A stretch of 64,000 bases of DNA, taken from assembly GCA_035561075.1 (NCBI GenBank), contig DATMYF010000187.1, forward strand, positions 33,873 through 97,872, given 5' to 3'. Below are positions 49,391 to 57,576 of the stretch, piece after piece (the stretch's first letter is position 1; every line of letters starts with the position of its first letter). A program made the position numbers and the translations under genes. The notes beneath the pieces were generated by a model. The model had not been told where the DNA came from, searched no databases, and saw only the letters and a list, made by a program, of their open reading frames with translations. This DNA is from JAMCRM01 sp035561075 (GTDB lineage: Bacteria; Acidobacteriota; Terriglobia; Bryobacterales; Bryobacteraceae).

Positions 49391-50670
49391 GCTCCCCCGC
49401 ACCCGAACTCGAATCCGCCGCTGTCAATCGCCAGTATCGCTATTGGCAGACCCGCATCCTGATCACGACCATTGCGGGTTACGCGCTCTTCTATTTCGTT
49501 CGCAAGAACCTGAGTGTCGCGATGCCCGTGCTGGAGCAGGATCTCGGCATCTCCAAGCGGGACCTGGGCCTGTTCCTCACCCTTCACGGCCTGCTCTACG
49601 GCGTATCCAAGTTCGCCAACGGCATCGCCGGAGACCGCCTGAACGCCCGCTGGTTCATGGTGGCGGGCCTGCTGCTCTGCGCCACCGTGAATGTGATGTT
49701 CGGGCTGAGCGCCGGTGTGCTGTCGCTCGGCATCTGGTGGGTCCTCAACGGCTGGTTTCAGGGCATGGGATTTCCACCCTGCGCACGCCTGATGACCCAC
49801 TGGTTCGCCCCGCGCGTGCTGGCCACAAAGATGTCCATCTGGAACAGCGGCCATTCGCTCGGGGCGGGGCTGGTCCTGGTGTTGTGCGGCTACCTGGTGC
49901 AGTACAACTGGCGGCTGTGCTTCTATGTCCCTGCGGCCCTGGCCGCGGCCGGCGCATTGGCGCTTGCGTTCCTGCTGCGGGACACCCCGGAATCCATGGG
50001 GCTGCCGCCGGTCGAGGGGACCGGGCGTGCGCCATCCGTAGCCGTACCGATGGGGAAAACGCTGCGCTCCATGGTTCTGTCGAACCCGTACATCTGGCTG
50101 CTTTCGCTGGCGAACTTCTTCGTCTACACAGTGCGCTACGGCATTCTCGACTGGGGCCCCACCTTCCTCAAGCAGTCGCGCCACGTGCAACTCTCGCATG
50201 CCGGCTGGATGGTGGCGGCTTTCGAAGCCGCGGGAATCCTCGGAATGCTCTCGGGCGGCTGGCTTACCGACAGACTCTTCGGCGGACGCGGCGGACGCGC
50301 CTGCCTGGTCTACATGTGCGGCGCTACGGCGGCACTGCTGGCATTCTGGCGCATCCCGGGCCAATCGACCGCGCTTGCGACGGCGCTGCTCTGCACCGCA
50401 GGCTTCTTCATCTACGGCCCGCAGTCGCTGGTGGGTATCGCGGCCGCGAACCTGGCCACCAACCGTGCGGCCGCTTCGGCGGTGGGGCTGACAGGGTTGT
50501 TCGGATACCTGAGCACGGTGGTTTCCGGCGTGGGGGTCGCGCTGCTCGTGAGCCGCTACGGCTGGGATGCAGGCTTCCTTATGTTCGTAGTGGCGGCGAT
50601 CGCGGGCGCCGTCCTGTTCGCGCTCTGCTGGCCCGCGCGTCCCCACGGCTATGGGGAGAACGGCAAGTGA
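49387..50670 (+). CDS. GlpT/UhpT-type organophosphate:phosphate antiporter
   Basis: 427 aa, twelve membrane helices. The start is GTG, sharing GTGA with the GDPD stop. The first helix region AGYALFYFVRKNLSVAMPVL carries the conserved arginine (in YFVRKN) that binds phosphate in GlpT. Further family marks are KFANGIAGDRLNARWFM, RLMTHWFAPRVLATKMSIWNSGHSLGAG and FVYTVRYGILDWGPTFLKQ, with a second phosphate-binding Arg. It should exchange internal phosphate for glycerol phosphate made by the secreted GDPD. Stereospecificity (sn-1 or sn-3) cannot be read from sequence. Confidence 0.9.
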   Translation: MSSPAPELESAAVNRQYRYWQTRILITTIAGYALFYFVRKNLSVAMPVLEQDLGISKRDLGLFLTLHGLLYGVSKFANGIAGDRLNARWFMVAGLLLCATVNVMFGLSAGVLSLGIWWVLNGWFQGMGFPPCARLMTHWFAPRVLATKMSIWNSGHSLGAGLVLVLCGYLVQYNWRLCFYVPAALAAAGALALAFLLRDTPESMGLPPVEGTGRAPSVAVPMGKTLRSMVLSNPYIWLLSLANFFVYTVRYGILDWGPTFLKQSRHVQLSHAGWMVAAFEAAGILGMLSGGWLTDRLFGGRGGRACLVYMCGATAALLAFWRIPGQSTALATALLCTAGFFIYGPQSLVGIAAANLATNRAAASAVGLTGLFGYLSTVVSGVGVALLVSRYGWDAGFLMFVVAAIAGAVLFALCWPARPHGYGENGK

Positions 50671-50684
50671 ACACGGAGGTTCCC

Positions 50685-51944
50685 ATGATCGAGGTAGCAG
50701 ACGCGAAGTGGTCGCGAACCCTGGACAAGCTGGGCATCTTTCCGCCCCTTGCGTGGGGCTTCCTCGGCCTCCTGCTGTTCATGGTCGGCGACGGCGTGGA
50801 GTCCGGCTATCTTTCGCCCTTTCTGATGGGCTCCGGCATTGACCAGGGTAAGGTAGCGCTGATCTTTACTGTTTACGGCCTGACCGCCGCGATCGCCGCG
50901 TGGCTCTCGGGAGCGCTCTCGGACTTGTGGGGACCCCGCCGCGTAATGTGGATCGGGCTGGCCATCTGGGTGGTTTTCGAGGTTCCGTTTCTGGTCTTAG
51001 GCGTGGCGTCCGGCAGCTATCCCGTCATCATGGCGACCTATGCGCTACGCGGCTTCGGGTACCCCCTGTTCGCCTATGGCTTCCTGGTGTGGATCACGGC
51101 GGCCACCCCCCGCAGGCGCCTCGGGACAGCAGTCGGCTGGTTCTGGTTCGCGTTCACGGGCGGACTACCCACCCTGGGATCGCTCTTCGCCAGCTTCTTC
51201 GTGCCCTTGGTGGGGCCCTACCGCACGCTGTGGTTCTCCTTGGCGCTGGTGATCGCGGGAGGCTTGGTCGCGCTTCTGGGGACCCGCGAGTCCACCGGCG
51301 CGCGCCGCCTGGCGCCCAAGGGCGAGCACCCCGTCACCACGCTCCTGTTGAGCGTCAGTATCGCCTGGCGCAAGCCGAAGACCGCCATCGGCTGCATCGT
51401 ACGGGTGATCAATACCGCACCGCAATTCGGCTTCCTGGTTTTCCTGCCGATCTATTTCACCGAAACGGTCGGGTTCACCCTCATCCAGTGGCTGCGGCTG
51501 TTGAGCGCCATCTTCTTGAGCAACATCGTCTGGAATCTGCTGTTCGGTGTTCTGGGAGACAAGCTCGGGTGGCGGAGAACGGTCGCCATCTGCGGCGGGG
51601 TCGGCTCCGCCATCACTACGCTGCTGCTTTTCTACGTGCCTCACACCTTCGGCGCCAATTATCCGCTCGCCATACTGGCGGGTGTCTGTTACGGGGCCAC
51701 GCTGGCGGGATATGTCCCCCTTTCGGCGCTTATGCCGTCGCTGGTTCCCGAGCATAAGGGCGCGGCCATGTCCCTGCTGAACCTTGGCGCGGGCGCCAGC
51801 ACGTGGGTAGGACCCGGAATCGTGGCGCTGTTCCTCTCCCGCGTGGGGGTGGAGGGCGTGATGTGGATCTTTGCGCTACTCTATCTTCTCAGCGCCGTGC
51901 TGGCACTCACCTTGACGCTGCCCGGCGAAGAGCGGAAATCATGA
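50685..51944 (+). CDS. MFS polyol/sugar permease (ribitol/arabitol permease-like)
   Basis: 419 aa with twelve predicted helices. GGAGG (50675-50679) lies five bases before the ATG at 50685, so that start is preferred over a GTG at 50667 that overlaps the previous stop. Segments such as FLMGSGIDQGKVALIFTVYGLTAAIAAWLSGALSDLWGPRRVMWIGL, ATYALRGFGYPLFAYGFLVWITAATPRRRLGTAVGWFWFAFTGG and GDKLGWRRTVAICGG recall the polyol permease family (RbtT, AlsT). Presumably it takes up or exports glycerol or a related polyol released by the GDPD or HAD enzymes. Substrate assignment is context only. Confidence 0.8.
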   Translation: MIEVADAKWSRTLDKLGIFPPLAWGFLGLLLFMVGDGVESGYLSPFLMGSGIDQGKVALIFTVYGLTAAIAAWLSGALSDLWGPRRVMWIGLAIWVVFEVPFLVLGVASGSYPVIMATYALRGFGYPLFAYGFLVWITAATPRRRLGTAVGWFWFAFTGGLPTLGSLFASFFVPLVGPYRTLWFSLALVIAGGLVALLGTRESTGARRLAPKGEHPVTTLLLSVSIAWRKPKTAIGCIVRVINTAPQFGFLVFLPIYFTETVGFTLIQWLRLLSAIFLSNIVWNLLFGVLGDKLGWRRTVAICGGVGSAITTLLLFYVPHTFGANYPLAILAGVCYGATLAGYVPLSALMPSLVPEHKGAAMSLLNLGAGASTWVGPGIVALFLSRVGVEGVMWIFALLYLLSAVLALTLTLPGEERKS

Positions 51945-53134
51945 ACAGACGCACCTTTCTCGCGGCCCCTCCTCTGCTGAACCAGGCCGGCAGGCGCCTC
52001 GTTTCCGGATACCCCGTCTGGGACTGGGAACGCTGGAAGGAAATCACCGGCGCCACCCGTCCCGAGATGGTTTCCGAACAATCGGGTAAAGGGCTGCTTT
52101 CGGACTTGCTTTCGCAGAACGGCCGCCCGGTGCGCTCGTTCCCGGAATGGGAACCCCGGCGCGCCGCCATCCGCCGCGTGCTGGACGCCTTCCTCGGCAA
52201 GCCGCCCCAGTCCAAGCCGCCGCTCGAACCTCGCGTGCTTGAGCGCACGCAGGTTGCCGGATACACCCGCACCCGTCTCGTCTTCCAGACCGAGCCGGGC
52301 GAATTCGTCCCTGCATATCTACTGGTCCCGGACAAGCTCACCGGCAGGGTTCCCGCGGTACTCTGCCCGCACCAGACCGTTCAGGAGGGCAAGCTCGAGC
52401 CCGCAGGCATGGCAGGCAACCCCCGGCTCCACATGGCGCACGAGCTCGCCACCCGCGGCTACGTGGCCTTCACCTACGATGCCCTCTGTTTCGGCGAGCG
52501 CCACGACCCTGCGACCGGCCATTACGGCGAAGCCATGGCCTTTTACAAGTCGCACCCCGGGTGGTCCGTCATGGGCAAAATGGCCTGGGACCTCAGCCGC
52601 GCCATCGACTACCTGGAAACCCTGAATTTCGTTGACCCCGCCCGCATCGGCTCCATCGGCCATTCCCACGGCGGCTACACCAGCTTTGTCGCCGCCGCGC
52701 TCGACAAGCGCCTTGCTTGCGCGGTGAGCAGTTGCGGGTTCGACACTTTCCGGTACGACGGCAACCCGTGGCGGTGGTCCGTCGCCACCGCCCTGCTGCC
52801 GCGCCTGGGCTTCTATATTTCAAGCCCCCATCTCAGCAACAAGTCGTACGGCGGGATGCCGGATTCCGAAACCGTGCAGATCCCCTTCGACATGCACGAG
52901 GTGCTGGCCCTCATAGCACCGCGGCCGCTGTTTCTGGCCAGCTCCGACGACGACAACATCTTCCCCAACTCCGGCTGGAGCGCCCGGCAGGCGCTGGCGC
53001 GCCTGGAGCCCTTGTACGGGCTGGCAGGCGCGAGAGAGAAGATTGGGGGTTATTTCTTCCGCGGCGGACATGGTTTCCCGCCCGAATCCGCCGCCCTGTG
53101 TTACGGCTGGCTCGACCGCTGGCTGCGCGCCTGA
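51941..53134 (+). CDS. Alpha/beta hydrolase (acetyl-xylan-esterase/dienelactone-hydrolase-like), possibly exported
   Basis: 397 aa; its ATG overlaps the permease stop (ATGA). The nucleophile elbow is GHSHGG with Ser242. The acid is likely in FLASSDDDNIFP and the histidine in RGGHGFPP near the C-terminus, a complete triad. The first residues, MNRRTFLAAPPLLNQAG, contain a twin-arginine-like RRTFL but only a short hydrophobic stretch, so Tat export is uncertain. It ends the polycistron of the glycerol-phosphate cluster and could remove acyl or acetyl groups from lipids or polyols. The 3' end overlaps the convergent heparinase gene by 34 bp. Confidence 0.82.
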   Translation: MNRRTFLAAPPLLNQAGRRLVSGYPVWDWERWKEITGATRPEMVSEQSGKGLLSDLLSQNGRPVRSFPEWEPRRAAIRRVLDAFLGKPPQSKPPLEPRVLERTQVAGYTRTRLVFQTEPGEFVPAYLLVPDKLTGRVPAVLCPHQTVQEGKLEPAGMAGNPRLHMAHELATRGYVAFTYDALCFGERHDPATGHYGEAMAFYKSHPGWSVMGKMAWDLSRAIDYLETLNFVDPARIGSIGHSHGGYTSFVAAALDKRLACAVSSCGFDTFRYDGNPWRWSVATALLPRLGFYISSPHLSNKSYGGMPDSETVQIPFDMHEVLALIAPRPLFLASSDDDNIFPNSGWSARQALARLEPLYGLAGAREKIGGYFFRGGHGFPPESAALCYGWLDRWLRA

Positions 53135-55950
53135 GCCCGCCAGGCGACCGCCTTTCCCTTCCGCTTCAGGCTCTTGATATCGCGGGCATCGCCGGAAAGT
53201 AGCACCGCCCGGCCGCCTGCGAAGGCCAGTTCCACGTAAGCCGCCTTGCGTGTGAGTTCCAGCGATACGTCGCCGGCACTCGCGCCCTCTGCCTCCCCCG
53301 CCGCCAGGTGCTCTAGTTCGCCCTTGGCGCTCCACCTGGCGAAGGCCATTTCACCGCGCACTTCGAGACGGCTGGTCTTCTCCCGCAACGCGCCGCCCTG
53401 ACTGCCGGCATCGGCGGCAATCCACACATCCTTGCGCCCGTCTTCGAGCAGGCACTCAACCGCAACGTGGGTTTCTCCGAGGGCCTTGCCGGCCGGTGTC
53501 TCGAGGCCCAGCCGCCGGATGGAGCGAACCCGCGGGGTGCGCTCAAACGGCTCCAGCACCCCTACGAACGTAGATGTGAGCGGCGCCGCGCCCTGGCGGC
53601 GCGTCATCAACGTAGGAATCCAGTAGTCCTCGGTCGATCTCGTGTCCCAGACCGTCCAGCTCTCCGCCGTGTATGCCTGAGCGCCGCGCGTGAGATCGGT
53701 GTGGCGCAGCCGCACCTCGGCGTTTTTGGGCAGGTAGCCGCGGCGGTCCTCGGCGGTCCACACGGCGCTCCAGCCCGGCTTGGCCTCCGGGTCGCCGGCA
53801 AACCGCCGCATGAGCGTGTTATTCCCGTAATCCGCCGCGGGCGCGAGCTTCAGCCCTTCGGTCGCTACGGTCCCAAAGTGTCCGCGCAGGAACTTCGCGT
53901 GATCGGCCCCGCCAGATACGCGAAACACGTCGAGCACGTAGAAATCCCGTTCCGGCAGGTCCACCATCGCGACAGTGCGCTCGTACTGCTGTCCCCGCAC
54001 CTGCTCCGGCGATGACGCGCGAACCGCGCGGAACAGATTCCCGTCGGCCCACAAGGTGGACCGCGCAGCGCCCCCGAACTGGTTCTTCCCATCCACCACC
54101 ACGGTGTTATGTGCCGCTGTCATGGTGTGCCAGCGCGCCTGCGGGGTAGCCCAGTCCCCGAACTGCACGGCGGGATAGCCGAACTCGGGCAGCAGGTCCA
54201 GACCCTTCGCAAACAACCCCAGGTTCATGGCGTCCATATGGTTGTGGCCCGGCACGCCTTCGAGCACCCTCGAATCGTAGTCCAGCCACACAGCGCCCGC
54301 ATCGGGATCGCGCGGGGAGCGCAGAATGGCAATCCGCCATCCCTGTTTATTCACGCTGCCGGGCTTGGGAAACGACTCGCGCGCAACGGCCGCCCGAACG
54401 TCGGCTTGAATCTTCAGGGGGTCCGCGGCGAACACGTCGTACGGCAGGTTATCGGTGCGATTGCCGTTTTCCAGGTAACTGAGCTGTAGGTAGAGCGGAT
54501 CTTTGGTTGCCTTGTACATCCGCCAGAAGAAGCTGTGGGCCGAACTGGGGAGTCCGCTCCCGGCCAGCACCTCCGTGGTGTTGTGCGGCAGGTGCGCCCC
54601 GGCGTACTCGGTGGCGCGCGTGGCGAACCCGCCGGCATCTCCCGAGTGCGGATAGTATTGCCTCCCGCACCACGTATCCACGTGGAAATGGTAGGTCTGG
54701 CGCAGCTTCGGGTGGCGCGCCAGTAGCTCGGGCAGCAGCTTCTCATCGGCGCGCCCATAGAGCTCCAGGAAATCGGTCAGGAAGCGCGGGGCAATTACCG
54801 CGTATCCGTCCAACCCCTTCTCGCCGCTCAAGCCATCGACAGCCGTGCTCTTGGCCACGATGGCGTCGATATCGGCGAGCACTTCCGCGCGGTTGGCCGG
54901 CCAGTTGAGCACCGTTTTCAGGATCGCAAGCGTCGCCTCGGTTCCCGGATAATTCGTCTTGATCTGCTCGGGCCGGCGGAGCGCGTCGCGCAGAATGCGG
55001 TCTTCAATGTTGCGTTGAATCTCCTCGAAGGTGTTCTTACGATTATCCAATTTGTGCTGCGCGGCTTTGGCGGCCAGGAAGCGGGCCAGTTCATGGTCGT
55101 CACGCAGGGCTTCGAACACCTGGTCGTAGGCCAGCGCGAGTTTCAAAACCTCCCTGGTTGAGTCGATCGCGTAGGTGACATAGCCCGCCATGCCGCCGCC
55201 ATAGCGCCGACGCTCGTAGACTAGCCCCTGCGTAGCGAAATCGAAAGTAGGAAACACGTCTGCCAGCCGGTCCAGCAGTATGCCCGCTTTGTGTGCGTAA
55301 GCTGCGTCGCCCGTAACCACGTAGGCTGCCGCGAGATTCTCGATCCCCGCCAGGATGAGCTGCCGGAATTGCCCGTATTGCAGGTACGCGCCGATGAATC
55401 GCCAGCGATTCGCGCCCTCGATGTAGCCCTCGCCATCGTCCACACCGAAACGGTGGAGCGGATCGGCAGGGTCGGGGTGTTCGGTGTTGAAGAGCAGCGA
55501 GCGGTCGGCTTTCTTGGGGTCGAAGACGCCCTGCTCATTGAGTCCGCTGCGGTAGAACTTATGGAAATCGTTCTTGGGGAACATCTCGCGGCAGTGCGGG
55601 CAGCGCGTCTTCCATGGGTGTTCCCAGGCCTTGATTTCCCAGTTGTACATTCGCACGGGGCGTTTGCAGGCGGGGCAGTGGCCGCTCGACCACACCATGT
55701 GGGAGCGCGTAATGGCGGGCCCGAAGATCATATCCCACAGTTGCTCGTCGGACGCCTGCATCCACGGCTTGGCGCGCTCGGCGATTCCGTCGCACAGGGT
55801 CGCGGCCCAGGCGTGCTTGGCCTTATTCGCCCTGGCCCGCTCACCCAGCTCGCGAGGGAAGAGGGAACTGTGCTGCTTGGTTGTTTCCGCCGCCATCGGC
55901 ATGGCAGCGGCGATGGCCGCCAATAGGCCCCAGCGCGCTATTACGTGCAT
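53101..55950 (-). CDS. Exported heparinase II/III-family polysaccharide lyase
   Basis: 949 aa with a signal peptide (MHVIARWGLLAAIAAAMPMAAE). Residues about 90-135 have two CxxC pairs (HCPACKRP...RCPHCREMFP), a zinc ribbon not typical of classical heparinases. An (alpha/alpha) toroid domain follows (AAYVVTGDAAYAHKAGILLDRLADVFP, YDQVFEALRD). The heparinase II/III beta-sheet domain then shows VPGHNHMDAMNLGLFAKGLDLLPEFGYP and TAAHNTVVVDGKNQF, where His and Asn are expected catalytic residues. It probably depolymerises an acidic polysaccharide outside the cytoplasm; substrate unknown. The adjacent PL22 lyase suggests uronic-acid polymers. Confidence 0.87.
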   Translation of the reverse strand: MHVIARWGLLAAIAAAMPMAAETTKQHSSLFPRELGERARANKAKHAWAATLCDGIAERAKPWMQASDEQLWDMIFGPAITRSHMVWSSGHCPACKRPVRMYNWEIKAWEHPWKTRCPHCREMFPKNDFHKFYRSGLNEQGVFDPKKADRSLLFNTEHPDPADPLHRFGVDDGEGYIEGANRWRFIGAYLQYGQFRQLILAGIENLAAAYVVTGDAAYAHKAGILLDRLADVFPTFDFATQGLVYERRRYGGGMAGYVTYAIDSTREVLKLALAYDQVFEALRDDHELARFLAAKAAQHKLDNRKNTFEEIQRNIEDRILRDALRRPEQIKTNYPGTEATLAILKTVLNWPANRAEVLADIDAIVAKSTAVDGLSGEKGLDGYAVIAPRFLTDFLELYGRADEKLLPELLARHPKLRQTYHFHVDTWCGRQYYPHSGDAGGFATRATEYAGAHLPHNTTEVLAGSGLPSSAHSFFWRMYKATKDPLYLQLSYLENGNRTDNLPYDVFAADPLKIQADVRAAVARESFPKPGSVNKQGWRIAILRSPRDPDAGAVWLDYDSRVLEGVPGHNHMDAMNLGLFAKGLDLLPEFGYPAVQFGDWATPQARWHTMTAAHNTVVVDGKNQFGGAARSTLWADGNLFRAVRASSPEQVRGQQYERTVAMVDLPERDFYVLDVFRVSGGADHAKFLRGHFGTVATEGLKLAPAADYGNNTLMRRFAGDPEAKPGWSAVWTAEDRRGYLPKNAEVRLRHTDLTRGAQAYTAESWTVWDTRSTEDYWIPTLMTRRQGAAPLTSTFVGVLEPFERTPRVRSIRRLGLETPAGKALGETHVAVECLLEDGRKDVWIAADAGSQGGALREKTSRLEVRGEMAFARWSAKGELEHLAAGEAEGASAGDVSLELTRKAAYVELAFAGGRAVLLSGDARDIKSLKRKGKAVAWRAQARSQRSSQP

Positions 55951-56010
55951 GGGCTTATCCTACTATGGCGCGCGCGGCTGCGGTAATCTAAAGACAATCG
56001 GAGGGGAACC

Positions 56011-57135
56011 ATGCAGAGCCGCGCACAGCGCGACAACATCAAAGGCTCGGTCTGGCCGCCGGAACACACCGCTTACCGCGACCGCGCGACCGGCACCCTG
56101 GTCCAACAGTTAACCAGCCACCCTTCCATCAATCACCCGCCGTATTTTTTGCAGAGTGCTTTCACGCCGGACGGAGCCTCGGTGGTCTTCACCTCCTACC
56201 GGACCGGCTCTGCGCAGCTTTTCGAGGCCGGCTTCCCTGACGGCCCCATCCGCCAGCTCACCGACGGACCCGCGATCCACCCGTTCTCGCCCGCCATTCA
56301 CCCGGATGGCCGGCGCATCCTGTTCGTCCGCGGCGGTGAAATCCGGGAGCTCGACCGCGCCTCCCTCGACGAGCGCCTGATTGCCGCCTTTCCCGGCGCA
56401 CAACTCGGGGAGTGCTCACTTGCGCCCGGCGGTGAATGGATCGCCGCCGCCATCAAACAGGGCGCGCAAGCCGGAATCGCCTGCGGACGTGCCGACGGCA
56501 GCGGTTGGCACATCATTCCCTTCCCCCGCACCGTAATCCATCCGCAATTCCATCCGCTCGAACCGGAGTGGATTGAGTTCGCGGCCGACCCCGCCCCCCG
56601 CATGCACCGCGTCCGCCGCGACGGCACCGCCATGGAGTGCCTCTACCGGCACGGGAATGACGAGTTCGTCGTACACGAGACATTCCTGGGCGCCACCGGC
56701 GATCTGGTCTTTACGATCTGGCCCAACAGCCTGCTGCGCCTCGACTGGACCACCCGCGCGATCCACACCATCTCGGAGTTCAACGCCTGGCACATTACCC
56801 CAAACCGCGCCGGCACCGCGATCCTCTGCGATACCAACCACCCGGACCGGGGCATTTTTCTGATCGATGCGGCTACCGGCAGCGGCCGCCGCGTCTGCCT
56901 CTCCGAAGCCACCAGCCAGGGAAGCCAGTGGAAGAAGTCGCGCTACGCGATGCCCGAGGATTTCGCCGCCGCCACGAACGGTGCCTTGAGCTGGATGGAG
57001 GCGGCGGGAGATAGCGTCTACGGGCCCCAGTGGACCCATCCCCATCCGGCATTCTCGCACGACGAGCGGAGCATCACGTTCGCCAGCGACCGCACCGGCC
57101 ATACCCAGGTTTACGTGGCGGAATTATCGGCCTGA
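56011..57135 (+). CDS. Oligogalacturonate lyase-like seven-bladed propeller (PL22)
   Basis: 374 aa, no signal peptide, preceded by GGAGGGG at 55999-56005. The propeller blades are visible as PDGASVVFTSYRTGSAQLFEAGFP, PDGRRILFVRGGEIRELD, VHETFLGATGDLVFTIWPN and HPHPAFSHDERSITFASDRTGHTQVYV. His and Gln positions that hold Mn2+ in Ogl are in SINHPPYF, IHPQFHP and HETFLG. It cleaves unsaturated digalacturonate or similar disaccharides to keto-sugars in the cytoplasm. Divergent from a heparinase-like exported lyase, it could finish the breakdown of that product. Exact substrate unproven. Confidence 0.87.
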   Translation: MQSRAQRDNIKGSVWPPEHTAYRDRATGTLVQQLTSHPSINHPPYFLQSAFTPDGASVVFTSYRTGSAQLFEAGFPDGPIRQLTDGPAIHPFSPAIHPDGRRILFVRGGEIRELDRASLDERLIAAFPGAQLGECSLAPGGEWIAAAIKQGAQAGIACGRADGSGWHIIPFPRTVIHPQFHPLEPEWIEFAADPAPRMHRVRRDGTAMECLYRHGNDEFVVHETFLGATGDLVFTIWPNSLLRLDWTTRAIHTISEFNAWHITPNRAGTAILCDTNHPDRGIFLIDAATGSGRRVCLSEATSQGSQWKKSRYAMPEDFAAATNGALSWMEAAGDSVYGPQWTHPHPAFSHDERSITFASDRTGHTQVYVAELSA

Positions 57136-57555
57136 GGAGCCGAAGCCGCCTTCCCCGCGGCGGGAGCCGTTTAGCTCGCCTTCTTCCCACTCGATAGCTT
57201 CGTAGCGGGCCACCACCATCTGGGCGATGCGGTCACCGGCATGCACCTGGTAGGGTTCGCGGCCGAGATTCAGCAGAATCACCCGGACCTCCCCGCGGTA
57301 ACCAGGGTCGATGGTGGCGGGGCTGTTGGGCAGGGTGATGGCGTGCTTGAGGGCCAGGCCGCTGCGGGGCCGGATCTGCGCCTCGCAGCCCGGCGGCGCT
57401 TCGATGGCCAGGCCGGTGGGTACTAGTTGGGGGACTCCCGGCTCGAGCAGCACAGACTCGACGGCGCACAGGTCCATGCCGGCGTCCTCCTCCGGCCCGT
57501 GGGCATATGTGGGCAGCGCGGCGTCCGGACGCAGCTTCTGAATTTTAATGCGCAT
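57124..57555 (-). CDS. dut: Deoxyuridine 5'-triphosphate nucleotidohydrolase
   Basis: Hydrolyses dUTP to dUMP, which feeds thymidylate synthesis. 143 aa from MRIKIQKLRPDAALPTYAHG; 72 codons upstream in frame are a shadow of the divergent thyX-like gene. The five motifs are present: AGMDLCAVE, PRSGLALKHAI, ATIDPGYRGEVRVILLN, GDRIAQMVV and the C-terminal RGEGGFGSSGR that closes over the active site. It is a trimeric all-beta enzyme. Its 5' neighbour is a thymidylate synthase gene across only about 20 bp, and it overlaps the PL22 gene end by 12 bp. Confidence 0.96.
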   Translation of the reverse strand: MRIKIQKLRPDAALPTYAHGPEEDAGMDLCAVESVLLEPGVPQLVPTGLAIEAPPGCEAQIRPRSGLALKHAITLPNSPATIDPGYRGEVRVILLNLGREPYQVHAGDRIAQMVVARYEAIEWEEGELNGSRRGEGGFGSSGR

Positions 57556-57576
57556 GAATTCGTTTATGATAGCGTC

